A DNA stretch of 47,586 nt. It comes from Pholiota molesta (taxonomy: Eukaryota; Basidiomycota; Agaricomycetes; Agaricales; Strophariaceae). Within the stretch, counting starts at the first letter, position 1. Every line of letters begins with the position of its first letter. The stretch is from contig JACGCK010000300.1 in NCBI GenBank assembly GCA_014925825.1, positions 1 through 47,586 on the forward strand, in the 5' to 3' direction. Below the pieces are notes generated by a model, which had not been told where the DNA came from, ran no database searches, and saw nothing but the letters and a program-made list of their open reading frames with translations. Shown here piece by piece: positions 10,798-22,089 of this stretch. A program made the position numbers and the translations under genes.

Positions 10798-12293
10798 ATG
10801 GCCCTCCTAACACGTTCCCTGCTCACGAGGCTAATCCTCGTCCTGGTGCGTGTATAATTGTTGTTTTGGTCATGAAGTTCTGCAGGGCAGGTTTATTGTA
10901 ACAACGTTACTCATAGAGCCTATTCTAGGGTCTGATATGGTACCGCAGCGGCGCGTTATTCAAGAACTGCATCTTGACTAAGTCGTCTTTCCCCGTCGGA
11001 TACGTCGCGGATGGAGACTACGCTACGGAATGCACAACCGTGCGCAATGCCGAGGATAAGCCCGAGGAGAGCCTGAGTTCGTGCGAGGACGAAACGTTCT
11101 GGGAGCTGCGCGACGCAGAGGGCCGGGTCCTCGAGCGCCCTGTCATTGTCACCTGCGATCCCGGCCGCAGGGCATGGAACACCGTCATGGGTCCCCTGCG
11201 CAATCCCCAGCCGCACGGGGGTTTGTGGTTGTACGTGCACGGAGCGCCGACGACCACCGGGCGTAGAGTGGCCGCCAAACCCCGCGTTTTGGCGCCAGAT
11301 GTTGCCCCGAACAAGGCGCATCGGATCGCGCTCAAGGGCTACCCCGCAGGACACGACTTCCACCCGCTCGGCGTGGAGGTGTGGCCTTCGTACGCCGGCA
11401 ATTCCTCTAACCTCTATGTGGTCAACCACGCGCGGAAGCGCACAGTCATCGAGCAGTTTGTGATCAACCCCGAGCGCCCACTAGAGGCGGTGCATGTGCG
11501 CACGATCTCCTCCAACTATTTCGTCTCCCCCAACGCGCTCGCGTTGACTTCTCCCGATGCCTTCTACGTTTCCAACGACCACCTAATCACGCGCCGCTGG
11601 CCCATCATAGGCAGCTTCCTCCCCGTTATCGAGTCCGTGTTTGCCTTCCCCCTGGGCTTCATCTCACACGTCACCCTCACCCCACCAGGAACATCGGAGA
11701 GCGCAATTAACAAGCACACGTTTGCAAAGTTGTTCATTCCCTTCCCGAATGGCATCTCCCTCAACGCGGTCGGCAACCGTCTCGCCGTCTCCTCCAGCTC
11801 TCTCGCACAGGTCCTCATCTACGAACGCGACCCCGCGACCGACGCGCTTCCCCAGCTCATAAACGCAGTACAAATTCCCTTCACACCCGACAACATCCAC
11901 TACACCGAGAGTCGCACGTCGCCCATGGAAGAGATCATCGTCGCGGGCCATCCCAACTTCCTCGACCTCTCCAAAGTCGCCGCGAACAAGACCGGCGCAG
12001 CGGCCGCGTCCTGGGTCGTCGCCATCGTGCCGAAGAAGGGGGACGGCAAGCCTGAAGCTGCGTTCGATTTGGAAGCGCCCGTGTCTACCAGCTCCAAGCT
12101 TCCCGCGGATGGCGCACGGTGGACATTGCAGACTTTGTTCCAGAGCAATGGAGTGGAGTCGGAAGGCGGGTTCAGCACTTCGACGACAGGATTACGGGAT
12201 CCTGAAACTGGGAATTTGTTTGTGCCCGGGTTGTATGCTGAAGGCGGGCTAATGGTATGCAAGCCCGATCCTAAAGCTTCGAAGAGCACGTAG
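10798..12293 (+). CDS. Paraoxonase/arylesterase-like six-bladed beta-propeller protein
   Basis: Likely a Ca2+-dependent lactonase or esterase anchored by its N-terminal helix. Exon 1 (10798-10845) gives MALLTRSLLTRLILVL. An 83-nt intron follows, and exon 2 from 10929 continues GLIWYRSGALFKNC without interruption to the stop. Paraoxonase-like motifs in order: LYVVNH, SPDAFYVSNDHLI (the Asn-Asp of the Ca2+ site), FPNGISLN (a Ca2+-binding Asn) and FTPDNIHY (another Asp-Asn), then PGLYAEGGLMVC near the C terminus. About 471 aa. The coding part is GC-rich compared with its flanks. The upstream start was chosen because the in-frame hydrophobic anchor is typical of the family. The exact substrate cannot be predicted. 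Confidence 0.85.
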
Positions 12294-12826
12294 GACTTTG
12301 CGCTATGGAATTTCTACCTAAGATAACGGGAGCAAGGGCAACTTACCAACTAGTACACATGGGAAGAAAGCCAACAAGCTATCAAGGCGAGATCTACTTA
12401 GATATCTATGTATTTGTTTTATTTGCGGGCTGGAGAAAATAATATACCACTTGAGCGATGAGGCAATCTGAATGCGTGTTTGAAAGGAGCATTCCATGGA
12501 GGTTCCGACAAATATGATGAGGAAGAAAGCAGATATATACACAGTGACAGGATCTAGGAGGGGGGCACTCAATAGATCCACAGCGACGAATGCAGCATGA
12601 TTCTTCGGTAAATAGAGAGGCCGACTTCATGGTATCATTTGCGGAGAGCGGAGTATGAGATGAAAGATGGGTTACCGTATACAGTGGGAGGTGATGTACA
12701 AGCGACTAAAAGCCGGATTACTAGTGCTTTATAGACGGTGAAGATAACAAAAGGAAGCAACGAGATAGATAACAACAAGAGGGAGGGAACATAACATCCG
12801 GTGAAAATAGATAATCATATCCTTTA
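12294..12826. other. Intergenic between convergent genes
   Basis: This holds the 3' flanks of the paraoxonase-like gene (plus) and the Bqt4-like gene (minus). No coding sequence or RNA recognised. A run of six G lies near 12557. Confidence 0.5.
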
Positions 12827-14327
12827 CTAGAAGAAGCTCGGCAGATACCTGAAAAACGATTTAGAAAATGAATTGTGTGATAGAGAAAATGTAACACTCA
12901 CGCAGCACCCATGCCTACCGCAAATGCAGCGATTCCCCAAACAAACGACTTCGCTCTCGGCTCAAGATGGAAACGGCCCACGCGCCTATTTGTCGCAATG
13001 GCACGTTCCTGCGTCTCAGGCTCTTTGAACTCGAATCTGAGCTCCTCTTCCTCTTCCTCCCGTTCCCTCTTCTTGAAGGAGTATTCTTCAACCACGTCCA
13101 TCTCAACCCGCTCCACCTTCGCCTTGGTTGCGTCCCGCTTCGACTTAAGATCCTGGATCAGCTTTTGCTGTTCCCGAACATCCTCATCATGGAGCTCGGA
13201 CCCCGCCACACCGTCCTCCACCAATTGATTTTCCTCTTCCACAGCGGTCAGATCTGAAGCCCCAGGGGTTATTGAAGTGCCAGCGACGGCCTCCTTGCGC
13301 GCTGACGAGCGCGTGGCCTTGGGGGTACGCAAAACGGTGGTGGCAGCAGATCGTGGAGCCGGGCTCTTGGTGCGCGCGGACCTTCGGGGCGTAGGAATCT
13401 TGGTTGGGGCAGGAGAACCGCGCGATGAAGGAGGCTTGCTGCTCTGGGACGTAGGCGCCGGCGACGACTCTTTTCGGCGCTTGCTCGGGGGTTTATTGGA
13501 CGTTGGCGATGGAGTCGGCAGCGAGCGAACGGCGGATGGTGGCTTCGAAACAACAACGGAGGTTGGGCCTGCGATCACGGCGGTGGTGCTGACGCCGCTG
13601 AAGGTGCTTTCCGTCGGACTAATACCCTTGGTGACACTGACTCCTGCGGCAGCAACAACAGGCTGCGTCGGGGTAGCACTCGTCGCCGCTGCTGCCTTGC
13701 CAGACCTCCTGTAGTTGCCGTTGGGATCGGGGGTGGCTTGTACAACCGCTTCAATAATTTCGCCGAGCGCATAAGCTTGGCCAAGCTCCAGCGCTACCTG
13801 AGGACTGACCCATGTGCCCGCGAGACGGGTGATATGTGCGTCCTTCGTAGATCCGTTATTTCCACTGAGGTCGTAGGTGTCTCGGACCCATTGAATCTCC
13901 GTCCGCTCGTCCGCGTCTGAGGCATTAGGGAAAGCGGCACGAAACATGGTGGTAAGACTGATAGCGCCAGTGTCGAATCTGCGCAGAATGAACGCATGGC
14001 CGGTATCCTGCGGGATTCGAGCTGTGAGCGAATAGTCTGGATGCACAATTAAGGAGGTGGCATACCGTTGGTGTCTCGATCTTGAGACGTCCGACCTGGT
14101 TTGAAGCGACTGTAAGTTCAAGGAAGAAAGGATATTATAAGCATAGAGAACTAACAAGGATGTCTTTCCCTTGGCAGTTCAGGATTTGGTATTTCACAGG
14201 TGGCAGATTGGGGGCTTTGACTGGATAAACATCAGCATTTTGAGCTCGATATAAGCGGCCTCGACGCACGATGATCTTTGATGTTTGGATTGGCGAATCG
14301 AACGGGCAAGGGTGGACGGGCGACCAT
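12827..14327 (-). CDS. Bqt4-like protein: KilA-N/APSES-type domain with C-terminal membrane anchor
   Basis: Fission yeast Bqt4 ties telomeres to the inner nuclear membrane, and this protein has the same plan. It starts MVARPPLPVRFANPNIKDH. After short introns it continues APNLPPVKYQILNCQGKDIL, NQVGRLKIETPT and GHAFILRRFDTGAISLTTMF, then ELGQAYALGEIIEAVVQA, the APSES/KilA-N-type fold. A long Ser/Pro/Thr/Lys-rich basic region follows, then an acidic coiled coil (REREEEEEELRFEF). The single C-terminal helix SFVWGIAAFAVGMGAA is followed after one intron by YLPSFF and stop, a tail anchor. All joins are in frame. The gene lies 136 bp downstream of the PFK stop on the same strand, so its promoter must be in that gap or in the PFK 3' end. 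The role is inferred from architecture. Confidence 0.8.
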
Positions 14328-14463
14328 GATGGAGGAGAATAAGGGTGCTCAATCGGGGTGCGTGCTGTCCAACGCTCTTCATCAACACATCAAAACAATA
14401 ATTGCATTGTTCCCACGCTCCTATTAAACAATCTATCTTCAAGCACGTTGTTCGTTTTTATAT

Positions 14464-17400
14464 CTAGGGCGGCACCTGCATATTTCCCTTGGGCAGATCC
14501 TCCGCCCTCATCCCCAGGAACTGTGGCTTTCCAGCCAGCTGCTCGACTAGCAGCTTGATATCAGCCCACCAGTTCTCTTTGCCCAGGCGCTTTTCCATGT
14601 CCGCATGCTTCACCATCTCCTGCACCGGCACCCAAGTCACGCTGCTCGCCTGGATCGTAATCACCGCAGCGGACTCGGGCCCTGCATGTCGTGTCTTGTG
14701 CGCAGGCTGCTTCGACAAGAGCTCGTGGTGATGTTCAAGGAATTTCATGCAACGGAGCGATAAACGAGCGCCACGTGCGCGATCGAGAGGCGACGGCGTG
14801 CCTCCTTGCAGTGTATGTCCCAGCGATGCCGACCGGGCATCGAATAATGAGCCACCTTCCTCTACCAGCATCTTCGTGAGCATAGACGTGGTATACACTC
14901 CCGATGCCGCTTCGTTTCTGCTCGCGATCACATCAGTCATTGGCTCTCAAGCTAGCATTGAAACCTACTTAATAACGAGACGACCTTCGCTCTTCCCGGG
15001 GACGTCCAAGGTATATCTTGTCTTCAAGAACTTGACGTCTTCTCTAAGCATGTCTAAGCTCATGCCATTTTCGGGGGTATATACAAGGCTGGCTCCGGAC
15101 TAATTGTCGTTGTGTGAGGTTCTGGGATATACCAAGTAAAAACCACTCACAGCAAGTGCTCCCATGGTGGCAATATACCCACATTTTCCTCCCTGGGTCT
15201 CCACGACAAATACACGGTTTCTGCTGGCACTGGCACTCTGCTTGATAGCATCGCAGGCATCCACAAGCGCGTTCAGACTCGTGTCGCTTCCAAGACTGTA
15301 TTCCGTCATAGGAACGTTGTTGCTAATCGTCGCAGGTAAATGCACCATAGGGATATGGAACGCAGGATAGTGTTTCCGTCCTTCGTCCAGGAGGAGAAGC
15401 GAATTGAATGCTTCAAACCCACCAATCATGAAGAGGCCATCCAACTTGAACTGCTGGAATTTGGACGCGACTGCGCCAATGTCAACTGATGGTAGGACAC
15501 GGTTTGTCCCCAGTTCAGAGCCACCCCGGACCATCCATGCATCAACACCAAGCCACGAAAGTTCATCAACATGATCATCTAACAAACCTCGGAAACCGTT
15601 ATGAATGGCAATTGGAGTGTGCCCTTGCTTGAGGCAATAGCGAACGGCTGCCTTAGTAGCTCCATTCATTCCACCTGCGGGAGCGCCCATACTGATTTTG
15701 ACAGTTAGGAATTCGCATGAGAATTTTTCCCCAAAAAATTCCACTCACTGCAAAATACCGATACGCATCCTCTACCATCTCAGATGATGAGCAATATTAA
15801 TCATATATTGCAACGACGCCCGATCTTACCGATTTGGGAGGCAGTTTTTCGGTCAATTGTGCCAAAGAGGCTATCGAGCGGAATCCATGCAGCAACTCCA
15901 TGAATTCAGGCCCTCGAAGATCCATTGCTTCCTTGAAGTCCTTTTTCTTCATTGCATTCGCAACCGCTCTTGTCTTGTCGCAGAATCAAGACCAAGTATT
16001 GGCATATAGTAACGGACCCGAACGCACCATCTCAACTGCCTGCATCAAAGGCACTCGAGTAATTTTATTCTCTTGCACGCCAATCATGTACGTTGGAGTA
16101 CCTGGCTGCGCTTCCAGGAGAGCCTCGACAGCTTCCACGCCTTGTAATGTAGGCTACACACGTATTTAAGAAATTCAACCTTGACCTCAATTGCTTGCAA
16201 ATAGACTTACCAGAATTCTGTCCCAAGCGCAAGGCCGACCACCGCGTTGCGTGTGTCCAAGCGTCGTGACTCGTGTATCGAGGCCCAGGCGGTCGGTGAG
16301 TATATCTTTGATGTATTCTGCACGAATGGGATTCAAGTCCTTATCGTGGGCACCCTCCGCAACGATGACGATAGTTTTGCGTTTGCCCAGTTCACGGTGC
16401 TGCATAGAGGCAAGCTCGGATTAGACAACGGATGCGAGAGACCTGAATTACTGACGCGATTGATTTCCGCACACATGCTGTCTTCCCATGGCATAGTGAC
16501 GGGAGGACGTTCGGGAATGAAAATAAAGTCGGCACCACCACTGTACATCCACAACATATCGCGGATTCAACCATTGATATATTGACAGCGAGAAAAAAGA
16601 AAAAGAAAACGCACGCAATACCAGCCATCAACGCGAGCCAGCCACAATCCCTACCCATAACTTCCACTACGAATGCACGAGAATGACTATATGCGGTAGA
16701 ATTGATATTGTCGATAGATTCACAAATGCGCTGAAGCGCAGTGGGTGCGCCGATAGTCAAATCCGTCATTGACATGTCGTTGTCAATCGAACCGACGAGG
16801 CCGACGAGCTTGAGATGCATATGCGCCTTGAGTTGGTCTTCGGTAATCTTGTCTATGAGAAATCTAAGTAGGTGTTCGTTACGGGATGTGACTTTGTGCA
16901 CGAAACGCACTGTCTGCATGCAACTTCTTGATAATGTCAGGCCATTCAGATCTGAAGATATCTGCGCCTGTGAGTGATCCGTCTCCTCCACAGACGACGA
17001 GCGCGTCGATGCCTTCTTTGATGAGATTAAACGCCGCAGCGGTTCGTCCCTCGGGCGTACGGAACGCCTTCGATCGCGCAGTGCCAATAAGGGTACCGCC
17101 CTATGTACATGGCCGGCGAAAGAAAGCAGAGTAGATCGCAAAATTAGCTAACCCGAGCAGCGGCGATAAAATTGTTATGACGCACCTCCGAGAACCATCC
17201 GCGGACATCGTCCCATCCAACACGGACAATGTAGCGGCCTTTCAGCGTGCGGCCGCCCGTAAACTCGCTCGTCCCATCGCGCAGCACGTCGCCATCTCCA
17301 AACCGCAAGTTATGGAGCAGATTGTGGTCGGGGTGAATATTTGTCTTTTTGAGAATGGTCTCCTCCGCGAACTCCAAATCTCTTTCTACTTCATTGATGG

Positions 17401-17632
17401 CTTCAGCGTTGATTTTTTTGCCTTCGGCGTCCTCTTGATTTCCGCGTACCAGTCCCTCATAGCCCTCGCGGACGACCCACATCTCACATCCCCTACGCAA
17501 TCACATTCAGCCTTAGAGTTCGTGACAATGAACATGAAGAACGCACTTGAGGATACCGCATTTGACGATGGCGCGTACAGCGGCATTCATGCCGGCGCTA
17601 TCGCCGCCAGAGGTGAGGATAGCGATCTTCAT
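14464..17632 (-). CDS. pfkA: ATP-dependent 6-phosphofructokinase (fungal, duplicated-domain type)
   Basis: Glycolysis: phosphorylates fructose 6-phosphate to fructose 1,6-bisphosphate in the cytosol. It starts [17 protein letters not shown] with no extra N-terminal domain. The N half carries [10 protein letters not shown] (ATP binding), [19 protein letters not shown] (catalytic IDND), [23 protein letters not shown] and HTQRGGRP. The C half, the regulatory duplicate, starts near [14 protein letters not shown] and carries [26 protein letters not shown] and [17 protein letters not shown]. It ends [12 protein letters not shown]. About a dozen introns of 45-70 nt splice in frame throughout, so the gene is intact. 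Plus-strand open frames over it are shadows. Confidence 0.96.
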
Positions 17633-19661
17633 GGTGGTGGGTGTTCAGCAGCTGTCGAGGCGTCTCCGATGTAGTGGTTATATGAAAGCTCTAGATCGCC
17701 GTAGCGAAGATGGGGGTACGCAATAAGAATCACCTTGCTGAAAGCAATGGTCCCCCACATTCGAAATTACTAAGCATGTATTTATAGATGTTTGTTCCCG
17801 TCCTCTATTGATGCTCGACCAAACATTTCACTAGCATCCAGCCGTCGAAAGAATCCTTAATGTTCATGAAAGTTGTGCTAATGTTTGTGCAAGTTTGGCG
17901 CTCAATCTGCTTGGTGCAAGCTCGATTCGATGCCCAATTGATTCCCAAACCTCAAGGGCTCATTTCATTCTTTTAAGTTGTTAGAATACTTATGATAGAT
18001 TGTGGTTTGTTGACTTCTTTTGAAATTTAAAACAGAAGCTTTGCATTTCATGCAGTGAGCAGTGAGCCAACAGCGAGCTGCTTTCACCAAGCTTTCACAG
18101 CCTGAGGAGGGTTGCGCATTTGTCGACATTTTCCAATAACTTGAAGTACAAGTCATCAATATACTGGATGTAAAATGAAATGCCACCTTGACCATTGACA
18201 TTCATAGAACAAAATTTCCCAAGACCGAGCGAGGCGGTTGCGGCCGCTAGCGAGGTCTAACAACCATGGCCTCTGATTTAAGATTTCTAGGCTTCGCAAT
18301 ATAGTTAATAATCATGTATGACAATGTAAAAATTGTACTGTAAGTATTACGAGAATATCAAGAAAAATGCAGCAAGGTGTCGAGGAGACCGTAGGTCGAC
18401 CTTTCATCTCTAATCGGAATCCCGAATTGGGTGTCTGAGACGAGAGGCCTGGGGAAAGTCCCGAATCAAAGTCAAAATAGCAAGCTACGGTGCTACCGAG
18501 CGGGATATCTGTCGCGTCCGAACACGTGCGCCTTTGGCAAAATCTCAGCTCGATGACGCTGTAAACTTGCTGTAAACCGCCAGGTAAACGCCGTTCGCCA
18601 AACAAATCTTTTCATAACTCGTTATCTGCGCCACCATCTGCCACCATCCAGAATCCCAGATTATCGCAGTCTCCTTCTGTTGTCAAATGTCTAGACTCTG
18701 AAACTTGAAAGTGGGATCCTGCGGCTGCTAGCCTTTTTCTTTTCGGCTCTTCGGAATTAAGTATGTTATCTGACTCCAGTAGTATTCAATTCAAGGCCAA
18801 TTAGGACGGACCGATTATCATGTCAGTCGTGGCTATGTTATAGTAAGTGGCACCGGGATGATTATGAGGGGGATAAGACGGGTTTCTAAAGGAAGAGATT
18901 ATGGAGAAGGTCAGAGATGTAAAATACATCCATTGCATTCCTTGCAAAGTCAAGATCTTTCGTTGGTGTCACTCAATTCACAGCGACGTGAGAGACATAC
19001 ACCAGAAAAATGCCAAGATGGCAGCTTCGAGCACTCCCAGACTCCAGTACTCCCATGTTGTCTAACGAAGTCGGGTCTCGGTGGCCCGAACATACCCCAA
19101 GCCGGGGCATCAAATACGGTCGCAACTCGCAACCCTCGAAAAATTGTGCAACCCACTCCATGACGTTGTTCTGTTCGAGATGTGAAGCCGATTCGGTGTC
19201 CAGACTGAGCATCGTGATAAGAATAAGAAACTTTCATTGAAAGTTGTTGGACCGTTGGTGTCGGCTGGATGCCGAGCAGGCTTTTATTTCCATTGTTTCT
19301 TGCCCATTAGCGTCTTGGTTCCCCACATCTGTAAGGGCATACGCCAGCTTGGCCATCGGTGCGTGTCGCTCCTCTCTTACCCGTGGCAAGCGTGGCAATA
19401 GAATTTTGGAGTGATCGCTCATAAGCATATTCTTATCATCGCTAGATAAAAGTAGAGGCTGGTGCCTGACCTGCACAGGCTGCGCCACCGCGTGTTTGTC
19501 CCCAAGAATCTAGACGAAGCACTGCATATCTTCATCCTCACACCCTTGCGCATCTTACTTTCAAGACATCAAGAAGCTTCAAGTGTACCTTTTCCCGACA
19601 GCTTCATTTTGCTCCATATCAATACCGACAGTCGGACAAGCTACTGGCTGGCCGCCATATC
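17633..19661. other. 2-kb intergenic region
   Basis: This is the promoter side of both PFK (minus) and the F-box gene (plus). Open frames of up to about 100 aa occur (for example 18312-18605 and 18950-19237 minus, 18858-19163 plus). They show no domain, overlap each other, and lack splice-consistent extensions. No tRNA or repeat seen. Confidence 0.4.
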
Positions 19662-21344
19662 ATGAGGACTCATTCTCCTCGCACCCCACCTCCGTCTTCC
19701 TATTCCCATTCACGACATCACATACCCGACATTAATGTCTACGACATCGCCAGTCGCATCGGCCTCCACCACCCTGACGAGTCGCAAACCAATACCAAAC
19801 TTACCTCAATACCCTCATACATTTCTCTTCTCCCACCCGAAATCCTCTCCGAAATCTTCATATATTGTATACCCGATGAACAATTCCCTCTACCGTATAC
19901 CACAGAAGCGCCCCTGCTGCTGACCCATGTGTCGGCACAATGGCGCTCTCTCGCTATTTCCATTCCAGAGCTTTGGACCGCGCTCCACGTCAACTACAAA
20001 GACCCAGTGGAGGACATCCCAGCGACAAACGTGTGGCTTTCACGTTCAGGAAGCAAGCCACTCTCGCTATCCGTTGCCATAGATTTTTCAGAGCAGCCCC
20101 AGCAAGAGATCCTCGATGCGTTGTGCAGGCATTCCAAACGTTGGAAGCATGTGCGTTTCGATTTTCGCCACCTCCTTTGCCCCCCGATGTATACCCTAAA
20201 GATGGCTCTGAATAATGTTCCAGAGCTCGCCACTTTTGAATTTCACGCGAGGGATGTCAGTAACATCAATATTGCACCTATCACCAGTTTACTTTCCTCT
20301 GCACCCAAACTTCGTGAGGTGACGTGGGTAGATGATTTGGCGGATACCGACACCTTGCTGCAACTGCCATTGGGTCGCCTGACGAAACTGGCGTTGTCGA
20401 TGGACCATGGGACGCTCGATTACCTTCAAGTCCTGAACGAGTGCTACAACCTGGAGCATATCCGATTAACCCGGCCATTCTCTCTTACTCCACAAACTCA
20501 AGCACCCATCTTCCTCCCAAAACTTACCTCATTCAACATATCCTCCGATATAACGGGAGTCCTCGACCTTCTCGTCCTGCCTGCCTTGCGAGAGGTGCGC
20601 ATCCACGGGGACGTCGACAAGCATGGTCGTTCACATACCCTCGGCCACGATGCACACCCGAATAGCCATCATCATGCCAATCCGTTTGCGCATTCTGCTA
20701 CCGGAACTTGGGACCCCACGCCCCTTCTGTCCCTCATCGACCGATCCGCGTGTTCAATCACCAGCCTGTCCGTCAGCCCTCCCATGACAGAAGCAGCGCT
20801 GTTGATGTGCCTTCGTGGGACGAGTAACTCGCTTGTCAAGCTGTCTGTGGAGGGCATACCCGTGGGTGATATGCTGATGCAGGGGCTCACTTGTCATCCA
20901 AACGCAGGCGGGTGTGTGATGAGGACAGAGCTGGAAGACGCGACAGCTGCAATGGAAGGCAGAGGCACCTCCGATGAACACCGCACGCTTCTTTGCCCCA
21001 ACCTGGAAGAACTTACTTTAGATACGCGCGTGGGATGCACGCCTGGCATGTTGGCCAACATGGTTGAGTCGAGGCTTTTGAGTTTCACATTACTGGATAC
21101 TACCCGCTTCGTACACGGTACCACCGACGCTGCAGGGATTCGGACATCATCGCTCAAGATGATCAAGATAGTCGATGGGCACAAGGATATCCAACGAATA
21201 AAGACGTTGAGCTTGCTATCGACAAGCTCAAATCTTGTTCCGCAGACAAGGGAAGAGCTCACTGTTAATATCATTGGAAGGAAACCCACGAAAGCGCAGA
21301 ATCGGGATTTCTTCTTTAGGAGGAAGCTATGCGCGAGCCGTTGA
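19662..21344 (+). CDS. F-box domain protein
   Basis: Probable substrate-recognition subunit of an SCF ubiquitin ligase. A single 560-aa open frame without introns. The F-box begins near residue 50 with ISLLPPEILSEIFIYCIPD, followed by LLTHVSAQWRSLAISIPELW, the usual agaricomycete form. The rest resembles degenerate leucine-rich repeats (for example LPLGRLTKLALSM, LFLPKLTSFNIS-like and LCPNLEELTLDT). It ends RRKLCASR. A His-rich stretch NSHHHANPFAHS lies in the middle. Such genes are lineage-expanded, and the target is unknown. The start was chosen as the first ATG in frame, 50 codons before the F-box. Confidence 0.85.
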   Translation: MRTHSPRTPPPSSYSHSRHHIPDINVYDIASRIGLHHPDESQTNTKLTSIPSYISLLPPEILSEIFIYCIPDEQFPLPYTTEAPLLLTHVSAQWRSLAISIPELWTALHVNYKDPVEDIPATNVWLSRSGSKPLSLSVAIDFSEQPQQEILDALCRHSKRWKHVRFDFRHLLCPPMYTLKMALNNVPELATFEFHARDVSNINIAPITSLLSSAPKLREVTWVDDLADTDTLLQLPLGRLTKLALSMDHGTLDYLQVLNECYNLEHIRLTRPFSLTPQTQAPIFLPKLTSFNISSDITGVLDLLVLPALREVRIHGDVDKHGRSHTLGHDAHPNSHHHANPFAHSATGTWDPTPLLSLIDRSACSITSLSVSPPMTEAALLMCLRGTSNSLVKLSVEGIPVGDMLMQGLTCHPNAGGCVMRTELEDATAAMEGRGTSDEHRTLLCPNLEELTLDTRVGCTPGMLANMVESRLLSFTLLDTTRFVHGTTDAAGIRTSSLKMIKIVDGHKDIQRIKTLSLLSTSSNLVPQTREELTVNIIGRKPTKAQNRDFFFRRKLCASR

Positions 21345-22089
21345 TTTTGGGGTTCTTCCTTGTCGATCCACGGTAGCCAGGTGTGTCGCTGGAAAGCAGG
21401 AGGGACGTGGAGGTGCACGCGCCAAGTGCATGTAATTATTACGATTGCTGATTTATATCGCAATCGGAAGTCGGAACCCTTTTCCGGAGAAGAGGCGGAA
21501 ATTATTCGACATTCCTCCGCATTCGTCGATTTACTAGATTGATTGTCGTTTGGATATCTTTTTCTTTTGCGTCTCCACATTCACGTCGTAGTCATGTTCA
21601 TACAGTGTACCATAGTCATTGCTTTCATTGCTTTCTTGCTATGCCTTTTTAAGGTCTTGCTCTACCTTCCCACTTCAAGTAGAAATTATTGTTGAATTCT
21701 CATCACCCTGCCTGGGACTACCATAGTCTAGCAACTCCATCTTTGTAGATCTCCTCAATCTTAAATTGCACGTTGCTGGATCTATTCCTTAATCTTTCAT
21801 GTAAGTACTTATCTGCAATTTCTAGAACATAGAGTCAGCCCTTTTTTTAATTTAGACGGGAGGAGAGAAAGCAAATTGAAATCAGAAATGCCCCTATCTT
21901 TGGCCAGCTATGCACGTGATCTGTTAATTACATCGTGACGCGTTACGCGCCTGGTCCTTGAGCTCAACTTCAAGTTATCACTTTTGACTCGAACTTCGAC
22001 CTTTCGCTCGTTCTCCACATACCAATTAGCTCTGCATTCAGCATCATATCTCTAGGCTCTTGCTACTCTGCGCACTCTAATTCTCCGGA
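21345..22089. other. Intergenic: promoter of the Wss1-like gene
   Basis: No coding sequence supported. Pyrimidine-rich leader directly before the ATG at 22090. Confidence 0.5.

Noticed and set aside
11018..12289. Open frames on both strands inside the paraoxonase-like gene
   Set aside because: GC-rich coding DNA leaves few stops in other frames; only the plus frame shows family motifs.
14489..17674. Several plus-strand open frames of 60-165 aa
   Set aside because: They lie over PFK exons and are shadows of its codon usage; no motif or splice pattern supports them.
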